A model generated the notes under the pieces. It saw only the letters and a list, made by a program, of their open reading frames with translations, made no database searches and had not been told where the DNA came from. The translations under genes and the position numbers were made by a program. From Elusimicrobiota bacterium (lineage in GTDB: Bacteria; Elusimicrobiota; Elusimicrobia; UBA1565; UBA9628): a stretch of DNA of 64,000 nt. Position 1 is the stretch's first letter. Each line of letters opens with the position of its first letter. The stretch spans positions 1-64,000 of the forward strand of contig JACQWX010000035.1 of assembly GCA_016209035.1 (NCBI GenBank). Direction: 5' to 3'. This document shows positions 15,449 through 23,942 of the stretch, one piece after another.

Positions 15449-16822
15449 TTGAAGCTCCAACGGTTCCTGGGGAACCTGGCCGTCCCTTTCATCCACGTCT
15501 TCCTCACGATCGCGGCCTGGCGCTTCGGCTACGCGTTCAGGGACCTCGCCGCCTTCCGGCGGCGGGCATGGGAGGCGCTCGACGGCCACGACGGGCCGGT
15601 CATCTGGGCCGCCAACCACCTGACGCTCTGGGATTCGTTCCTCATCTTCTACGCCGCGTTCCCGTTCCACAAGACCTTCGTCAGCCGGCGCCTCCCATGG
15701 TCCACGCCGGAGCACACCAACTACTACATGAACGGCGGGTGGCTCAAGCGGCACGCGGTGCGGACCTTCATGTACCTGTGCCGCTGCATCCCCTTCATCA
15801 GGGGCGGCGAGGACGAGGCCTCCGTGCGATGGCGGCAGATCGCCTTCGAGAAGTGCATCTGGGTGGTCGAGAACGGAGGCACCGTGTTCGTCTTCCCCGA
15901 GGCAACCCGCGCCAGGAACGGCTGGTTCGACGCCTGCCAGCCCAAGGACTTCCTCGGGAGCCTCTGCCTGCGCGTCCCGAACGCCAAGGTCCTGACCATC
16001 TACCTGCGGGGAGAGAGCCAGGTGGGCACGACCGCCTACCCGGCCCAGGGCGAGACCTTCCGCATGGACGCCGGACTCTGGGACCCTGCTACGTGCCCGG
16101 GCAGCACCGCGCGGTCCATCTCCCAAGGCCTTTTCGACAGGATCGGCGCGCTCCAGGAGCGGTGGTTCGCCGGAAGCTCCATGCTCAAGAACTGCTCCGG
16201 CGACGACGTGGTGGACCTCGGCTCCCCGCTGGCCCGCGAGCACTTCAGCGACGATGGCGCCGGGGTCGACCCGGAATGGGCGGCCAGGCTCCTCACCCCC
16301 AAGGAAGCCGCTTACCTCCGGTCCCGCCCCCTGGGCGAGGTATTCAGGACCTTCTGGCGCTTCCACGCGGCCAAGGAAGCCGCTTCCAAGGCCCTCGCGC
16401 AGGCGGGGATCAAGGTCCTGCCCGGTGGATTCTCGACCATCGAGGTCGACCTCTTCACCCGCAGGGCCAGGCATCTGCCGACGCTGCTCGAGACCCGCCT
16501 CCTCTTCACGGACGACGACGAGGACAAGCTGCACTGCGTGGCGTGCTTGAGGGGCGGCGCGCTCGGCGACGCTCAGAATCCCGGCGACGTCCTCTGGAAG
16601 GTGGTCGAGGTCCCGCCGGGGGAGTCGCCCTCCGAGACCGCCCGGGAAGCGTGCCTGGAGCTCATCGCGAGCTCCTCCGACGACATCCCCTCCAGCGCAT
16701 GCCTGTGCTTCACCGAGATCGACGACATCCCCCGGGTGGTGCGCCATGGCAAGGCGCAGGATTGGGGCGTGTCGATCTCGCATTCGGGAAGGTACGCGGC
16801 ATGCAGCTTCATGGTATCCTGA
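15449..16822 (+). CDS. Fusion of PlsC-type acyltransferase and holo-ACP synthase-like domain
   Basis: 457 residues, TTG start (a CTG at 15416 is possible). Residues about 45-200 form a glycerolipid acyltransferase domain: ANHLTLWDSF is the H-x4-D catalytic motif and FVFPEATRARNGWF the substrate motif, with hydrophobic N-terminal anchor. Residues about 255-457 resemble a 4'-phosphopantetheinyl transferase of AcpS type: DDVVDLGSPLAREHF supplies the first metal Asp, FWRFHAAKEAASKAL the WxxKEAxxK motif, and VSISHSGRYAACSFM the final SxSH strand. The pairing in one chain couples acyl transfer with carrier-protein activation. Position in the cluster suggests it activates the ACP used here. Confidence 0.75.
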   Translation: MKLQRFLGNLAVPFIHVFLTIAAWRFGYAFRDLAAFRRRAWEALDGHDGPVIWAANHLTLWDSFLIFYAAFPFHKTFVSRRLPWSTPEHTNYYMNGGWLKRHAVRTFMYLCRCIPFIRGGEDEASVRWRQIAFEKCIWVVENGGTVFVFPEATRARNGWFDACQPKDFLGSLCLRVPNAKVLTIYLRGESQVGTTAYPAQGETFRMDAGLWDPATCPGSTARSISQGLFDRIGALQERWFAGSSMLKNCSGDDVVDLGSPLAREHFSDDGAGVDPEWAARLLTPKEAAYLRSRPLGEVFRTFWRFHAAKEAASKALAQAGIKVLPGGFSTIEVDLFTRRARHLPTLLETRLLFTDDDEDKLHCVACLRGGALGDAQNPGDVLWKVVEVPPGESPSETAREACLELIASSSDDIPSSACLCFTEIDDIPRVVRHGKAQDWGVSISHSGRYAACSFMVS

Positions 16823-16850
16823 TGAGAAACGGCATCAGCCCCCTCCGCTA

Positions 16851-16875
16851 CTTGCCTCCCCGTGGGGGAGGCAAG
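16851..16875. repeat. Palindrome carrying the ribosome-binding site of the acyltransferase gene
   Basis: CTTGCCTCCCC, loop GTG, and its exact complement (11-bp stem). The right arm contains GGGGAGG and ends on the first base of the GTG start codon at 16875. It shares the GCCTCCCC/GGGGAGGC core with 12613-12649 and 39896-39933. Confidence 0.7.
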
Positions 16876-17810
16876 TGAAGGCCTGCATCCTCTTCGCCGG
16901 CCAGTCCGTCCAGGAGACCGGGATGTGCCGGGAGCTCTGGAAGAACAAGGCGGCCCGGGAGGTCCTTGAGCGCTTGAAGCCGACGCTCGGCCGGGACCTC
17001 GAGTACGTCACGACCGAGATGCCGGAAGAGGAGCTTGCGCTCACCTTCAACGCCCAGCGCGCCATCCACGCCCACCACCTCGGGCACTGGTTCGCCTACC
17101 AGGCCGCCCACCCCGATATCGAACTCGACGGCGCGGTCGGGCACTCCATGGGGGTCGTGGCCGCGCTGGCGGCGGCCGGGGCCATGTCGGTCGAGGATTC
17201 GGGGGTCTTCATCCGGGCGCGGGCCCAGGTCTTCTCGGACGTGTGCAAGACCTTTAAGGAGCCCATGGGCCTGGCCGCGGTCATGACGGACTTCGTGGCC
17301 GACTACATCGAGAAGATCGACGCCTTCCCGGGAGTGTCGTTCGCCCTCCACAACACCATCGGCCGCGGCACGGCAGGGGGCAGGCTCGCGGACCTTTCGG
17401 CGCTCGCGCGCCACGCCGAGTCCGAGGCCTGGCCGGTCAAGATCATGGCGCTCAAGGTCGAGGGGCCCTACCACACCGCCGCCTTCAAGGCCGCCCAGCC
17501 GGCCCTGCTCCAGGCCCTCGCCGGCATCAACCTCGCGGCGCCCAAGGTCCCGGTCTTCATGGGCACCTCCGGCAAGCTCGAGACCGAGCCCGCGAGGATC
17601 GCCCGACTCCTGGCCGAGCAGCCCTTCACCCTTGAGAAGCACTTCGACGCGGTCTGGGCCGCCTACGGCCACGGGTGCAGGAACTTCCTCGAGGTCGCTT
17701 ACAAGCCCCAGCCCGTCGGCTGGATCAAGGACCAGCTGGTCGACGAGGACGGCAAGCGCCTTCCGGACGTCGCCGCCCTGGCGGTCAAGACCGCCGACAT
17801 CGGGCCGTAA
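16875..17810 (+). CDS. Malonyl-CoA:ACP transacylase-like protein (FabD family)
   Basis: 311 residues from a GTG. The N-terminus KACILFAGQSVQETGMCREL is typical of FabD, the nucleophile elbow is GHSMGVVAALAAAG near residue 91, the conserved Gln is in FNAQRAIHAHH, and the second His is probably in EGPYHTAAF near 198. The end is slightly longer than FabD. It would load malonyl groups onto the carrier protein used by the cluster. Its last 90 bases before the final three codons are duplicated exactly at 23489-23578. Confidence 0.82.
   Translation: MKACILFAGQSVQETGMCRELWKNKAAREVLERLKPTLGRDLEYVTTEMPEEELALTFNAQRAIHAHHLGHWFAYQAAHPDIELDGAVGHSMGVVAALAAAGAMSVEDSGVFIRARAQVFSDVCKTFKEPMGLAAVMTDFVADYIEKIDAFPGVSFALHNTIGRGTAGGRLADLSALARHAESEAWPVKIMALKVEGPYHTAAFKAAQPALLQALAGINLAAPKVPVFMGTSGKLETEPARIARLLAEQPFTLEKHFDAVWAAYGHGCRNFLEVAYKPQPVGWIKDQLVDEDGKRLPDVAALAVKTADIGP
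17713..17802 (+). repeat. 90-bp direct repeat, copy 1 (in the acyltransferase gene)
   Basis: Identical base for base to 23489-23578, 5,776 bases downstream, in the same orientation. Confidence 0.9.
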
Positions 17811-18213
17811 GGCCCGCCGCGCGGGTCAGGCCCCGACGAGCTCGCGGACCTTGCCGCGGAACTCGTTCAGCGCCATTGTCAGCGCCGATCTGCCGTCGAT
17901 GCCGCGGGTTTGGCACCATAGGGGGGATGCCACGCCGATGGAGAGGTGTTCAGAGGCTTCGTCGGCCATCTCCCGAAGGGCGGCCTGAGTCGGCAGAATC
18001 GGACGGCTTGGCGTTTCCAATCGGCCGAATCGGGCGATCTGGCCCTTTGGTGCATGGACAGGGGACCTGCGCCGGCCTGGCGTCCAGGCCTTCGCTTTAG
18101 AGGGAACAAAAAATGGTCCGGCTCGTATGCCATCCAGTAGAATTGAGACGTTATGAGGCCGTTTGATCTGTTGACACCCCCCTCGAGAGAAAGCCGTTAT
18201 CTTGGAGGGAGTC
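17811..18213. other. Gene-free stretch with a receiver-gene tail fragment
   Basis: No credible gene in about 400 bases. Positions 17826-17860, read on the minus strand, match the end of the receiver gene at 25716 (both end KVRELVG plus stop) with few mismatches, so a piece of a receiver gene may have been left here. Nothing else is recognised. Confidence 0.4.
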
Positions 18214-18537
18214 ATGGGAAAGAAGAAGTCGTTGAAGAAGGTCTGGTCCGTATCCGAGAAGCTGGAGGCCGTGCAAGCGTGCCAGAGCGGGTTGTCTTTG
18301 ACGGAGGTAGGCGAGCTCTACGGGATGAGCCACACGACGGTGCGCACATGGGCGAGGAAGTACGAGGAAGGCGGCCTGGCGGCTCTGGAGAACGCGCCGC
18401 AAGGGAGGGCGCGGGCCGCGGCCTGATCCTTGAGGAGAAGTTGGCCCTCCTTCGAAGCGTCGCGCAGAAGGCCTGTGCCGAATACGGATTGAAGCCTGCG
18501 TCGCTCCCCACCACCGAAACTCCGACCGGCCCGTAGG
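18214..18537 (+). pseudogene. Transposase N-terminal remnant (helix-turn-helix)
   Basis: From the ATG at 18214 (SD GGAGGG) 70 codons encode a helix-turn-helix protein: KKVWSVSEKLEAVQACQSG then LSLTEVGELYGMSHTTVRTWARKYEEGG, as in OrfA or the N-terminus of IS3, IS481 or IS630-type transposases. A stop at 18424 cuts it off; an adjacent frame continues with transposase-like ILEEKLALLRSVAQKA to 18537. No catalytic DDE domain follows, so this is a frameshifted, truncated insertion-sequence remnant. It marks the left part of a rearranged region. Confidence 0.6.
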
Positions 18538-18637
18538 GTGAAGCAAACCATCGTGAAGGTCGTCAGGGCCGCGTCCGACCTGGCCGGGAAGTAGCCTGGC
18601 ATCCCGCCCTACTTGAGCGCGCGGCGCCCCCCTTTGT

Positions 18638-20074
18638 ATGATGATAACTGTGGAACTCAAGGACGTGGCGCTCCTGATCCGCGGGGGCGAGGGCCTCTTC
18701 GTCGAGTTCAAGGAGAGATACACCTCCAGGATCGACGAGGATATCGTGGCTTTCGCGAACACCAAGGGCGGGGCGATCCTCCTGGGCGTCCGCGACGGCG
18801 GGACTCTCGCCGGCGAAAGGCTGACAAACGACCTCAAGGGCAGGATCACCAGCCTGGCGCGCAACTGCAAGCCGGCCATCCACGTGGAAATGGCGCAGGC
18901 CGGCGGCGTGGTCGCGGTCGAGGTGCCGGAAGGCGTCGAGAAGCCCTACAGCTGCGGCTCCGGGTACTTCAGGCGGCTCAACGGCAGCACCCAGAAGATG
19001 GGCCACGAGGAAATCCGGATCATGTTCCGGGAGAACGATCCCTTCCCGTTCGAGGAACGGCCGGCCAAGGGCTTCGCCTTCGACGGCTTGTCCAGGGCCA
19101 AGGTGCTGGCCTTCGCCAGGGAAGCGGGCGTCAATATCGGGAAGACCACGACGGCCGACTTCCTAAGAAGCCTCAAGGTCGCCGATGAGACGAGCGTCAA
19201 GAACGCCGGGATTCTCTTTTTCGCGAAGGACCCGCACGAGCATATCCGTCAGGCGCAAATGACGCTCGTCGCTTTCAAGGGGACCAAGAAAGGACTCATT
19301 CTCGACCGGCGCGACGTGCGCGACGATCTCTTCACGCAGTTTCGCGAGGCCGTTGTTTTCCTTGAAAGGCACCTCAACGTGAGGAGCGAGATCAGGGGAT
19401 ATAACCGCGTAGACATTCTCGAGATTCCTCCGGCGGCGCTGCGTGAGGCCGTGGTCAACGCCCTCGTGCACCGAGACTACAGCATCACTGGCACGCAGGT
19501 CAGCGTGGAGGTTTTTGACGACCGGGTGGAGATCACCAACCCCGGAGGCCTGCCAAAGGGGCTTTCCCAGAAGTCATTCGGCAAAGGCATCTCCATCAGG
19601 AGGAACGAGCTGATAGCAGACCTCTTCTTTCGCCTGGACAAGGTCGAACGCGTGGGACAGGGCATCCAGCGGATGAAGGACGCCATGGCCGACGCGGGCT
19701 TGAAGGAGCCGGAGTTCGACGCAAACGGCTTCTTTAGGGCCGTCTTCCACAGGTCGCCGGAATTCTCCCTTGCGCCGGGTACCCAGAAAGGTTCACAGAA
19801 AAGTACCCAGAAAGGTTCACAGAAAATCCTCGCGCTGATAGCGGAACGATGCGACGTCACCATCGCCGAGTTGGCAGTGCATTTGCGCATCAGCCCCCGC
19901 GCGGTCAAAAAACATCTCCGCAAGCTTAAGGCGCGGGGCTTGCTCAGAAGGGTGGGGCCGGACCGAGGCGGCCGCTGGGATATTCCGCCCACAGGAAACC
20001 GGAAGGAAAGTCAGGAGGAAAACCAGGAGAGATTGGAAGAAGGGTCGGACGGAACCGCAAGGAGGCGTTCATGA
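18638..20074 (+). CDS. AlbA_2 / RecG-like ATP-binding regulator
   Basis: 478 residues. N-terminal AlbA_2 (Schlafen-type) domain: FVEFKERYTSRIDEDIVAFANTKGGAILLGV. Central HATPase_c_4-type domain: ALREAVVNALVHRDYSITG and IEITNPGGLP with RNELIADLFFRL and VGQGIQRM. A TQKGSQKS linker formed by a 24-base tandem repeat leads to a C-terminal winged helix (VTIAELAVHLRISPRAVKKHLRKLKARGLLRRVGP). Such proteins are common in accessory and defence regions; the biochemical role is unclear. Its stop overlaps the start of the SNF2 helicase by four bases, tying the two. Confidence 0.82.
   Translation: MMITVELKDVALLIRGGEGLFVEFKERYTSRIDEDIVAFANTKGGAILLGVRDGGTLAGERLTNDLKGRITSLARNCKPAIHVEMAQAGGVVAVEVPEGVEKPYSCGSGYFRRLNGSTQKMGHEEIRIMFRENDPFPFEERPAKGFAFDGLSRAKVLAFAREAGVNIGKTTTADFLRSLKVADETSVKNAGILFFAKDPHEHIRQAQMTLVAFKGTKKGLILDRRDVRDDLFTQFREAVVFLERHLNVRSEIRGYNRVDILEIPPAALREAVVNALVHRDYSITGTQVSVEVFDDRVEITNPGGLPKGLSQKSFGKGISIRRNELIADLFFRLDKVERVGQGIQRMKDAMADAGLKEPEFDANGFFRAVFHRSPEFSLAPGTQKGSQKSTQKGSQKILALIAERCDVTIAELAVHLRISPRAVKKHLRKLKARGLLRRVGPDRGGRWDIPPTGNRKESQEENQERLEEGSDGTARRRS
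19779..19826 (+). repeat. 24-bp tandem repeat, two copies
   Basis: Two adjacent identical 24-base units (19779-19802, 19803-19826) encode the linker TQKGSQKS repeated. Expandable TQK linkers are usual in this protein family, and the copy number is likely to vary between strains. Confidence 0.8.
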
Positions 20075-23025
20075 CCGCGACGAAGCTGCTGGGGATGGAA
20101 GTCGATCTGGACCCGTTTTGCGTGGAGAAGAACCTGCGCTCGTGGGCCTCGGGCCGCATCATCTTCCGAGGCCGGGACTACTACCGGCAGAAGCGCGTGC
20201 TGACGCTCGAGAGCTACGACAGCGGCCGGATCGAGGCCCAGGTGGAGGGCACGGCGTCGGCCCCCTACCGCGTGGAGATCCAGTTCGACCGGTTCGGCAT
20301 GCCTGTTTCGCGGTGCACCTGCCCGTTCAAGTTCGAGCCGCTGTGTAAGCACGCGGTGGCGGCGCTGATCGCCTGGCAGCAGGAGGAAACGGGCTCGGAG
20401 CCTGATTTGGGCGAGTTGCCCGGGGACTTCGCGGGCTGGGAGGACGACGCCTCGCAACGCGGCCGCTATCTGGAGGAGCTGGCCAAGGTCGAGCGGGAGG
20501 CGCGGCGCTTGAGGTGCGGCGAACAGGGCCTCCGGATCGTAGGCAGGCCGTCGGCCGGCGTATTGGGAGTCTATGAAGTCGCCTCCGGGACCATGGACAG
20601 GAAGGGCCGCCGCTACACGGTGACGGTGCGCGACGCCGATTGGAGGCACGCGTCGTGCGGCTGCGTGGACTACCTGACGAACGAGCTGGGAACCTGCAAG
20701 CACATCGAGCGGGTGAAGTCCTCGTTGGGACACGCCGGGGAGCGCCGGCTCAAGGCCGCCGAGGCCAAGGCCGGCAGGATATCCTTCTACCTCGCGAGCC
20801 GGCCGTCCCACGAAACGGTTCCCCATCCGCTGGAAGAGATCCGGGTCCATATCCCGGAACGGCTTCGAGCCAAGGCCCCGTTCAAGCTTGTCAAGGCCGT
20901 GGACCGGGACGGCTACCTGTCGAACGGCAAGGACCCCATGCGCCAGAAGGAGGCTTTCGCGGAGCTGCTGCGCTGCGCGGCCGCCGAGTCGCGCTTGCCG
21001 CTGGAGGTCGAGCCCGCCGTCCGCGAGCTGATGGAGCGGGAGGCGGAGGCTTTCCAGTGGGAACGCCGGATCGAGGCCATGGCCAAGGACCCCGGCAAGC
21101 ATCCGGCCTGGCGCGAATCCGCGGGCGCCATGGACATCAAGCTGCATCCCTACCAGGTGGAGGGAATACTGTTCGCGGCCAAGAAGCGGCGGGCCTTCAT
21201 CGGCGACGACATGGGCCTGGGCAAGACCGTGGAGGCCATCGGGGCGGCCCTGTTGCTCCAGGCCCTGGGGGCCGCGCGGCGGACCCTCATCATCTGCCCG
21301 GCCTCGCTGAAGCAGCAATGGAAGCGCGAAATCGAGAAGGTGTCCAAGTCCCAGGCCTCCATCATCGCGGGGCCGGCCCGCGAGCGCGAACGCCTCTACG
21401 GCGACGTCCGGACCTTCTTCATCATCGTCAACTACGAGCTTCTGTACCGCGATTTGAAGCAGATCGCGGGGCTTAAGGCCGACCTTGTCGTCCTGGACGA
21501 GGCCCAGCGCATCAAGAACTGGGAGACCAAGATCGCCCAGTGCATCCGGAAGCTCGACAGCCCGTGCCGGTTCGTGCTGACGGGCACGCCCTTGGAGAAC
21601 AGGCTGGCGGAGCTGCATTCGATCTCGGAGTATCTCAACCCCAAGGCGCTCGGGGCGGCCTGGAAGCTGATGCCGACCTACGCCCGGCTGGACGCGGACG
21701 ACCGGGTCGTGGGCTATCAAAGGCTCGACCACTTGCGCGCCCGCCTGAACCATTTCTTCATCCGGCGCACCCGGACCGAGGTCCTGTCGCAGCTGCCGGA
21801 GCGCACAGACAACAGCTTCTGGACGCCGATAACGGCCGATCAAGCCGACGTCCAAGACCACCTGGCCAAGCAGGTGAGGCGGCTGATGAACAAGTGGGAG
21901 AGATACAAGCGCCTGACCAAGGAGGACATGCAGCGGCTGTTCATGCTGCTGACCTGCATGCGCATGGTGTGCAACGCCTACGGCCAGTACGACTGGAAGC
22001 CCATCGAGCTGGAGGTGATGACCGCCCGGCGGCTCTCAGGCGGCTTGAAGGCCAAGATCGGCTCTCCCAAGCTGGAGGAATTCCACCGGGTCATGGCCGA
22101 CCTGCTGGAGACTCCCGGCCAGAAGGTGGTGGTGTTCAGCCAGTGGGAGCGGATGCTGCGGCTGGGCGAGCTCTACATCCGCGACCTGTTGGAGGAAAGC
22201 GGCAGCCGGTCCGTCATCTTCTGCGGGGCGCTGTCGCTCAAGAAGCGCGAGGCCGAGATCCAGCGTTTCCTGAAGGACCCGGCCACGCGCGTCTTCTTCT
22301 CGACCGACGCGGGCGGGGTGGGCTTGAACCTCCAGGAAGGCTCCAGCTGCGTGGTCAACCTCGAGATCCCCTGGAATCCCTCGGTGCTCGAGCAGAGGAT
22401 CGGGCGGGTGCACCGCATGGGCCAGAAGAAATCGGTCGAGGTGGTGAACCTGATATCCTCGGAGTGCGTCGAGGAAAGGATATTCAACCTGGTGGCCCAG
22501 AAGAAGGCGCTGTTCGACGGCGTTTTCGACGGGCGCACCGTGGACATCCGCTTCGACGCCAAACAGACGGCGTCCTTCATGGAGAAAATGAAGACCATCT
22601 TCCCGGTTTCGGGATCGGCGGAGGAAGAGCCGGCGGAGGATTCGCAGGAAGCCGCGGACGCGGAGGTTGAAGCCGCGTCGGACGCGGTACCCCAGGTCGA
22701 GGCCGTCCCGGCCGGGCCGCCGCCCCCGGCCGGAGTCCTGCCTGCGCCGCCCGCGCCCGGCGTTTCCGGCGCGGGCGCGCCGCCTGCGTCCTGCACGGGA
22801 AGCGGCCTGCCTGCGCTCCCGGCGCCGGTCGTCAGCCTCGACATCACTTCGGCCCTGGCCGCCCTGGCCAAGGCCGCTGGCGCGCCGGAGCCGCCCCCGC
22901 AAGCGGGGACGGTGCGCGTCAGCCAGGATGGGGACGACTACCGCTTCTCGGTCCCCAAACCGGCGGTGGAGCTTCTCAAGGGGTTCAGGCCGATTCTGGA
23001 GGCGTTGCTCAAGCTGGGCGGTTGA
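20071..23025 (+). CDS. SNF2-family helicase with two SWIM zinc fingers
   Basis: 984 residues. Two SWIM-type fingers lie in the N-terminal part: CTCPFKFEPLCKHAVAAL near residue 88 and CGCVDYLTNELGTCKHIE near 196. The SNF2 motor follows: Walker A DDMGLGKTVEA near 377, DEAQ box LDEAQRIKN, LTGTPLENRLAEL, then the C-terminal lobe with STDAGGVGLNLQ and RIGRVHRMGQKKSVEV. A Pro/Ala-rich linker of about 80 residues (about 850-930) precedes a small C-terminal helix domain. Proteins of this type remodel or translocate on DNA; SWIM fingers bind DNA or protein. Coupled to the AlbA_2 gene (ATGA overlap). Confidence 0.9.
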   Translation: MTATKLLGMEVDLDPFCVEKNLRSWASGRIIFRGRDYYRQKRVLTLESYDSGRIEAQVEGTASAPYRVEIQFDRFGMPVSRCTCPFKFEPLCKHAVAALIAWQQEETGSEPDLGELPGDFAGWEDDASQRGRYLEELAKVEREARRLRCGEQGLRIVGRPSAGVLGVYEVASGTMDRKGRRYTVTVRDADWRHASCGCVDYLTNELGTCKHIERVKSSLGHAGERRLKAAEAKAGRISFYLASRPSHETVPHPLEEIRVHIPERLRAKAPFKLVKAVDRDGYLSNGKDPMRQKEAFAELLRCAAAESRLPLEVEPAVRELMEREAEAFQWERRIEAMAKDPGKHPAWRESAGAMDIKLHPYQVEGILFAAKKRRAFIGDDMGLGKTVEAIGAALLLQALGAARRTLIICPASLKQQWKREIEKVSKSQASIIAGPARERERLYGDVRTFFIIVNYELLYRDLKQIAGLKADLVVLDEAQRIKNWETKIAQCIRKLDSPCRFVLTGTPLENRLAELHSISEYLNPKALGAAWKLMPTYARLDADDRVVGYQRLDHLRARLNHFFIRRTRTEVLSQLPERTDNSFWTPITADQADVQDHLAKQVRRLMNKWERYKRLTKEDMQRLFMLLTCMRMVCNAYGQYDWKPIELEVMTARRLSGGLKAKIGSPKLEEFHRVMADLLETPGQKVVVFSQWERMLRLGELYIRDLLEESGSRSVIFCGALSLKKREAEIQRFLKDPATRVFFSTDAGGVGLNLQEGSSCVVNLEIPWNPSVLEQRIGRVHRMGQKKSVEVVNLISSECVEERIFNLVAQKKALFDGVFDGRTVDIRFDAKQTASFMEKMKTIFPVSGSAEEEPAEDSQEAADAEVEAASDAVPQVEAVPAGPPPPAGVLPAPPAPGVSGAGAPPASCTGSGLPALPAPVVSLDITSALAALAKAAGAPEPPPQAGTVRVSQDGDDYRFSVPKPAVELLKGFRPILEALLKLGG

Positions 23026-23058
23026 GCCTCGCCCCTGGGCGAGCGCCTGGCAGCGGGG

Positions 23059-23488
23059 TTGAAAGAGTCAGGCCGCGGAAGGCTACAGAAGCTGAAGGAA
23101 TTCGCCCTGGCGCTCTCGGCATGGGAAGGCCAGTTCGTCGAATTCAAGGAGTCCGTTTCGGACTCGCTGGCGCGGGAATTCGTGGCGTTCGCCAACTCCA
23201 CCGGCGGACGCATCTTCGTCGGAGTGGCGGACGACAAGCAGATCAAAAGCATCGCGGTCACCAACCGCCTGCTTTCCCAGGTGGTTGACATCGCCCGGCA
23301 TTGCGACCCGCCGGTAGCCGTCCACATCGTTGCCTTCAAGCATGAAGGCCATGAGCTTGCGCGACGTCCGGCCGCAGGGGGGCAAGTCAGTCCCCGGGAC
23401 CGGACCATCCTCCAATTCTGCAAGACCCCGCGGTTCCTGAAGGAGATCATGGCCGAGATCGGCATCAAGAAACGGGATCACGCCATGC
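23059..23488 (+). pseudogene. AlbA_2 protein remnant with central deletion
   Basis: The frame from a TTG at 23059 gives an AlbA_2 domain (FVEFKESVSDSLAREFVAFANSTGGRIFVGV) related to the gene at 18638, then after KHEGHELARR jumps to RTILQFCKTPRFLKEIMAEIGIKKRDH, the start of the C-terminal winged helix of such proteins. The whole ATPase domain is missing, and the winged helix is cut at 23488 by the 90-bp repeat copied from the acyltransferase gene. Not expected to be functional. Confidence 0.7.
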
Positions 23489-23578
23489 CCCGTCGGCTGG
23501 ATCAAGGACCAGCTGGTCGACGAGGACGGCAAGCGCCTTCCGGACGTCGCCGCCCTGGCGGTCAAGACCGCCGACATC
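23489..23578 (+). repeat. 90-bp direct repeat, copy 2
   Basis: Exact copy of 17713-17802, read in another frame here and joined directly to the truncated AlbA_2 remnant. The 3' neighbour differs from that of copy 1 after ATC. Confidence 0.9.
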
Positions 23579-23942
23579 ACATCACCTCGCCGCTGAGAAG
23601 TCGCTACTCCACAGCCTTACGCTTCCAGAAGATCCAAGACCCCCCGACGACTCGGCGGGTCGCTCGTATAGAAGGATGGCATGCCCCATGCCTCCCAGCG
23701 CCCTTCCAGCCGTCCTTGCCGGGCTCGCGATTCACGCAGGAGCGCCTGCGCCGGAGCATCCTGCGCCGCATGGTCCGGCTTGGCGCGGTCCCCGAGGAAT
23801 CCGCCCGGGAGATACGGACTTCCCCAAGACGCGTCATCCCCGGAGGCCGACTTCGGTGAGAACGAAGAAGTGCCTGGCCCCCTTTCCGACATCCGCGACC
23901 GGCTTCGGAGCCTGCGATCGGCTCAAGAGCTCTTGGGCGGCG

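Noticed and set aside
20071..23025. Assignment of the SWIM-SNF2 helicase as a DISARM or BREX component
   Set aside because: None of the other components lies beside it, and the SWIM-finger type is widespread outside those systems.
23617..23892. Minus-strand frame ending WGMPSFYTSDPPSRRGVLDLLEA
   Set aside because: The end looks protein-like and could be a gene fragment in the rearranged zone, but nothing upstream supports a gene and no family was recognised.
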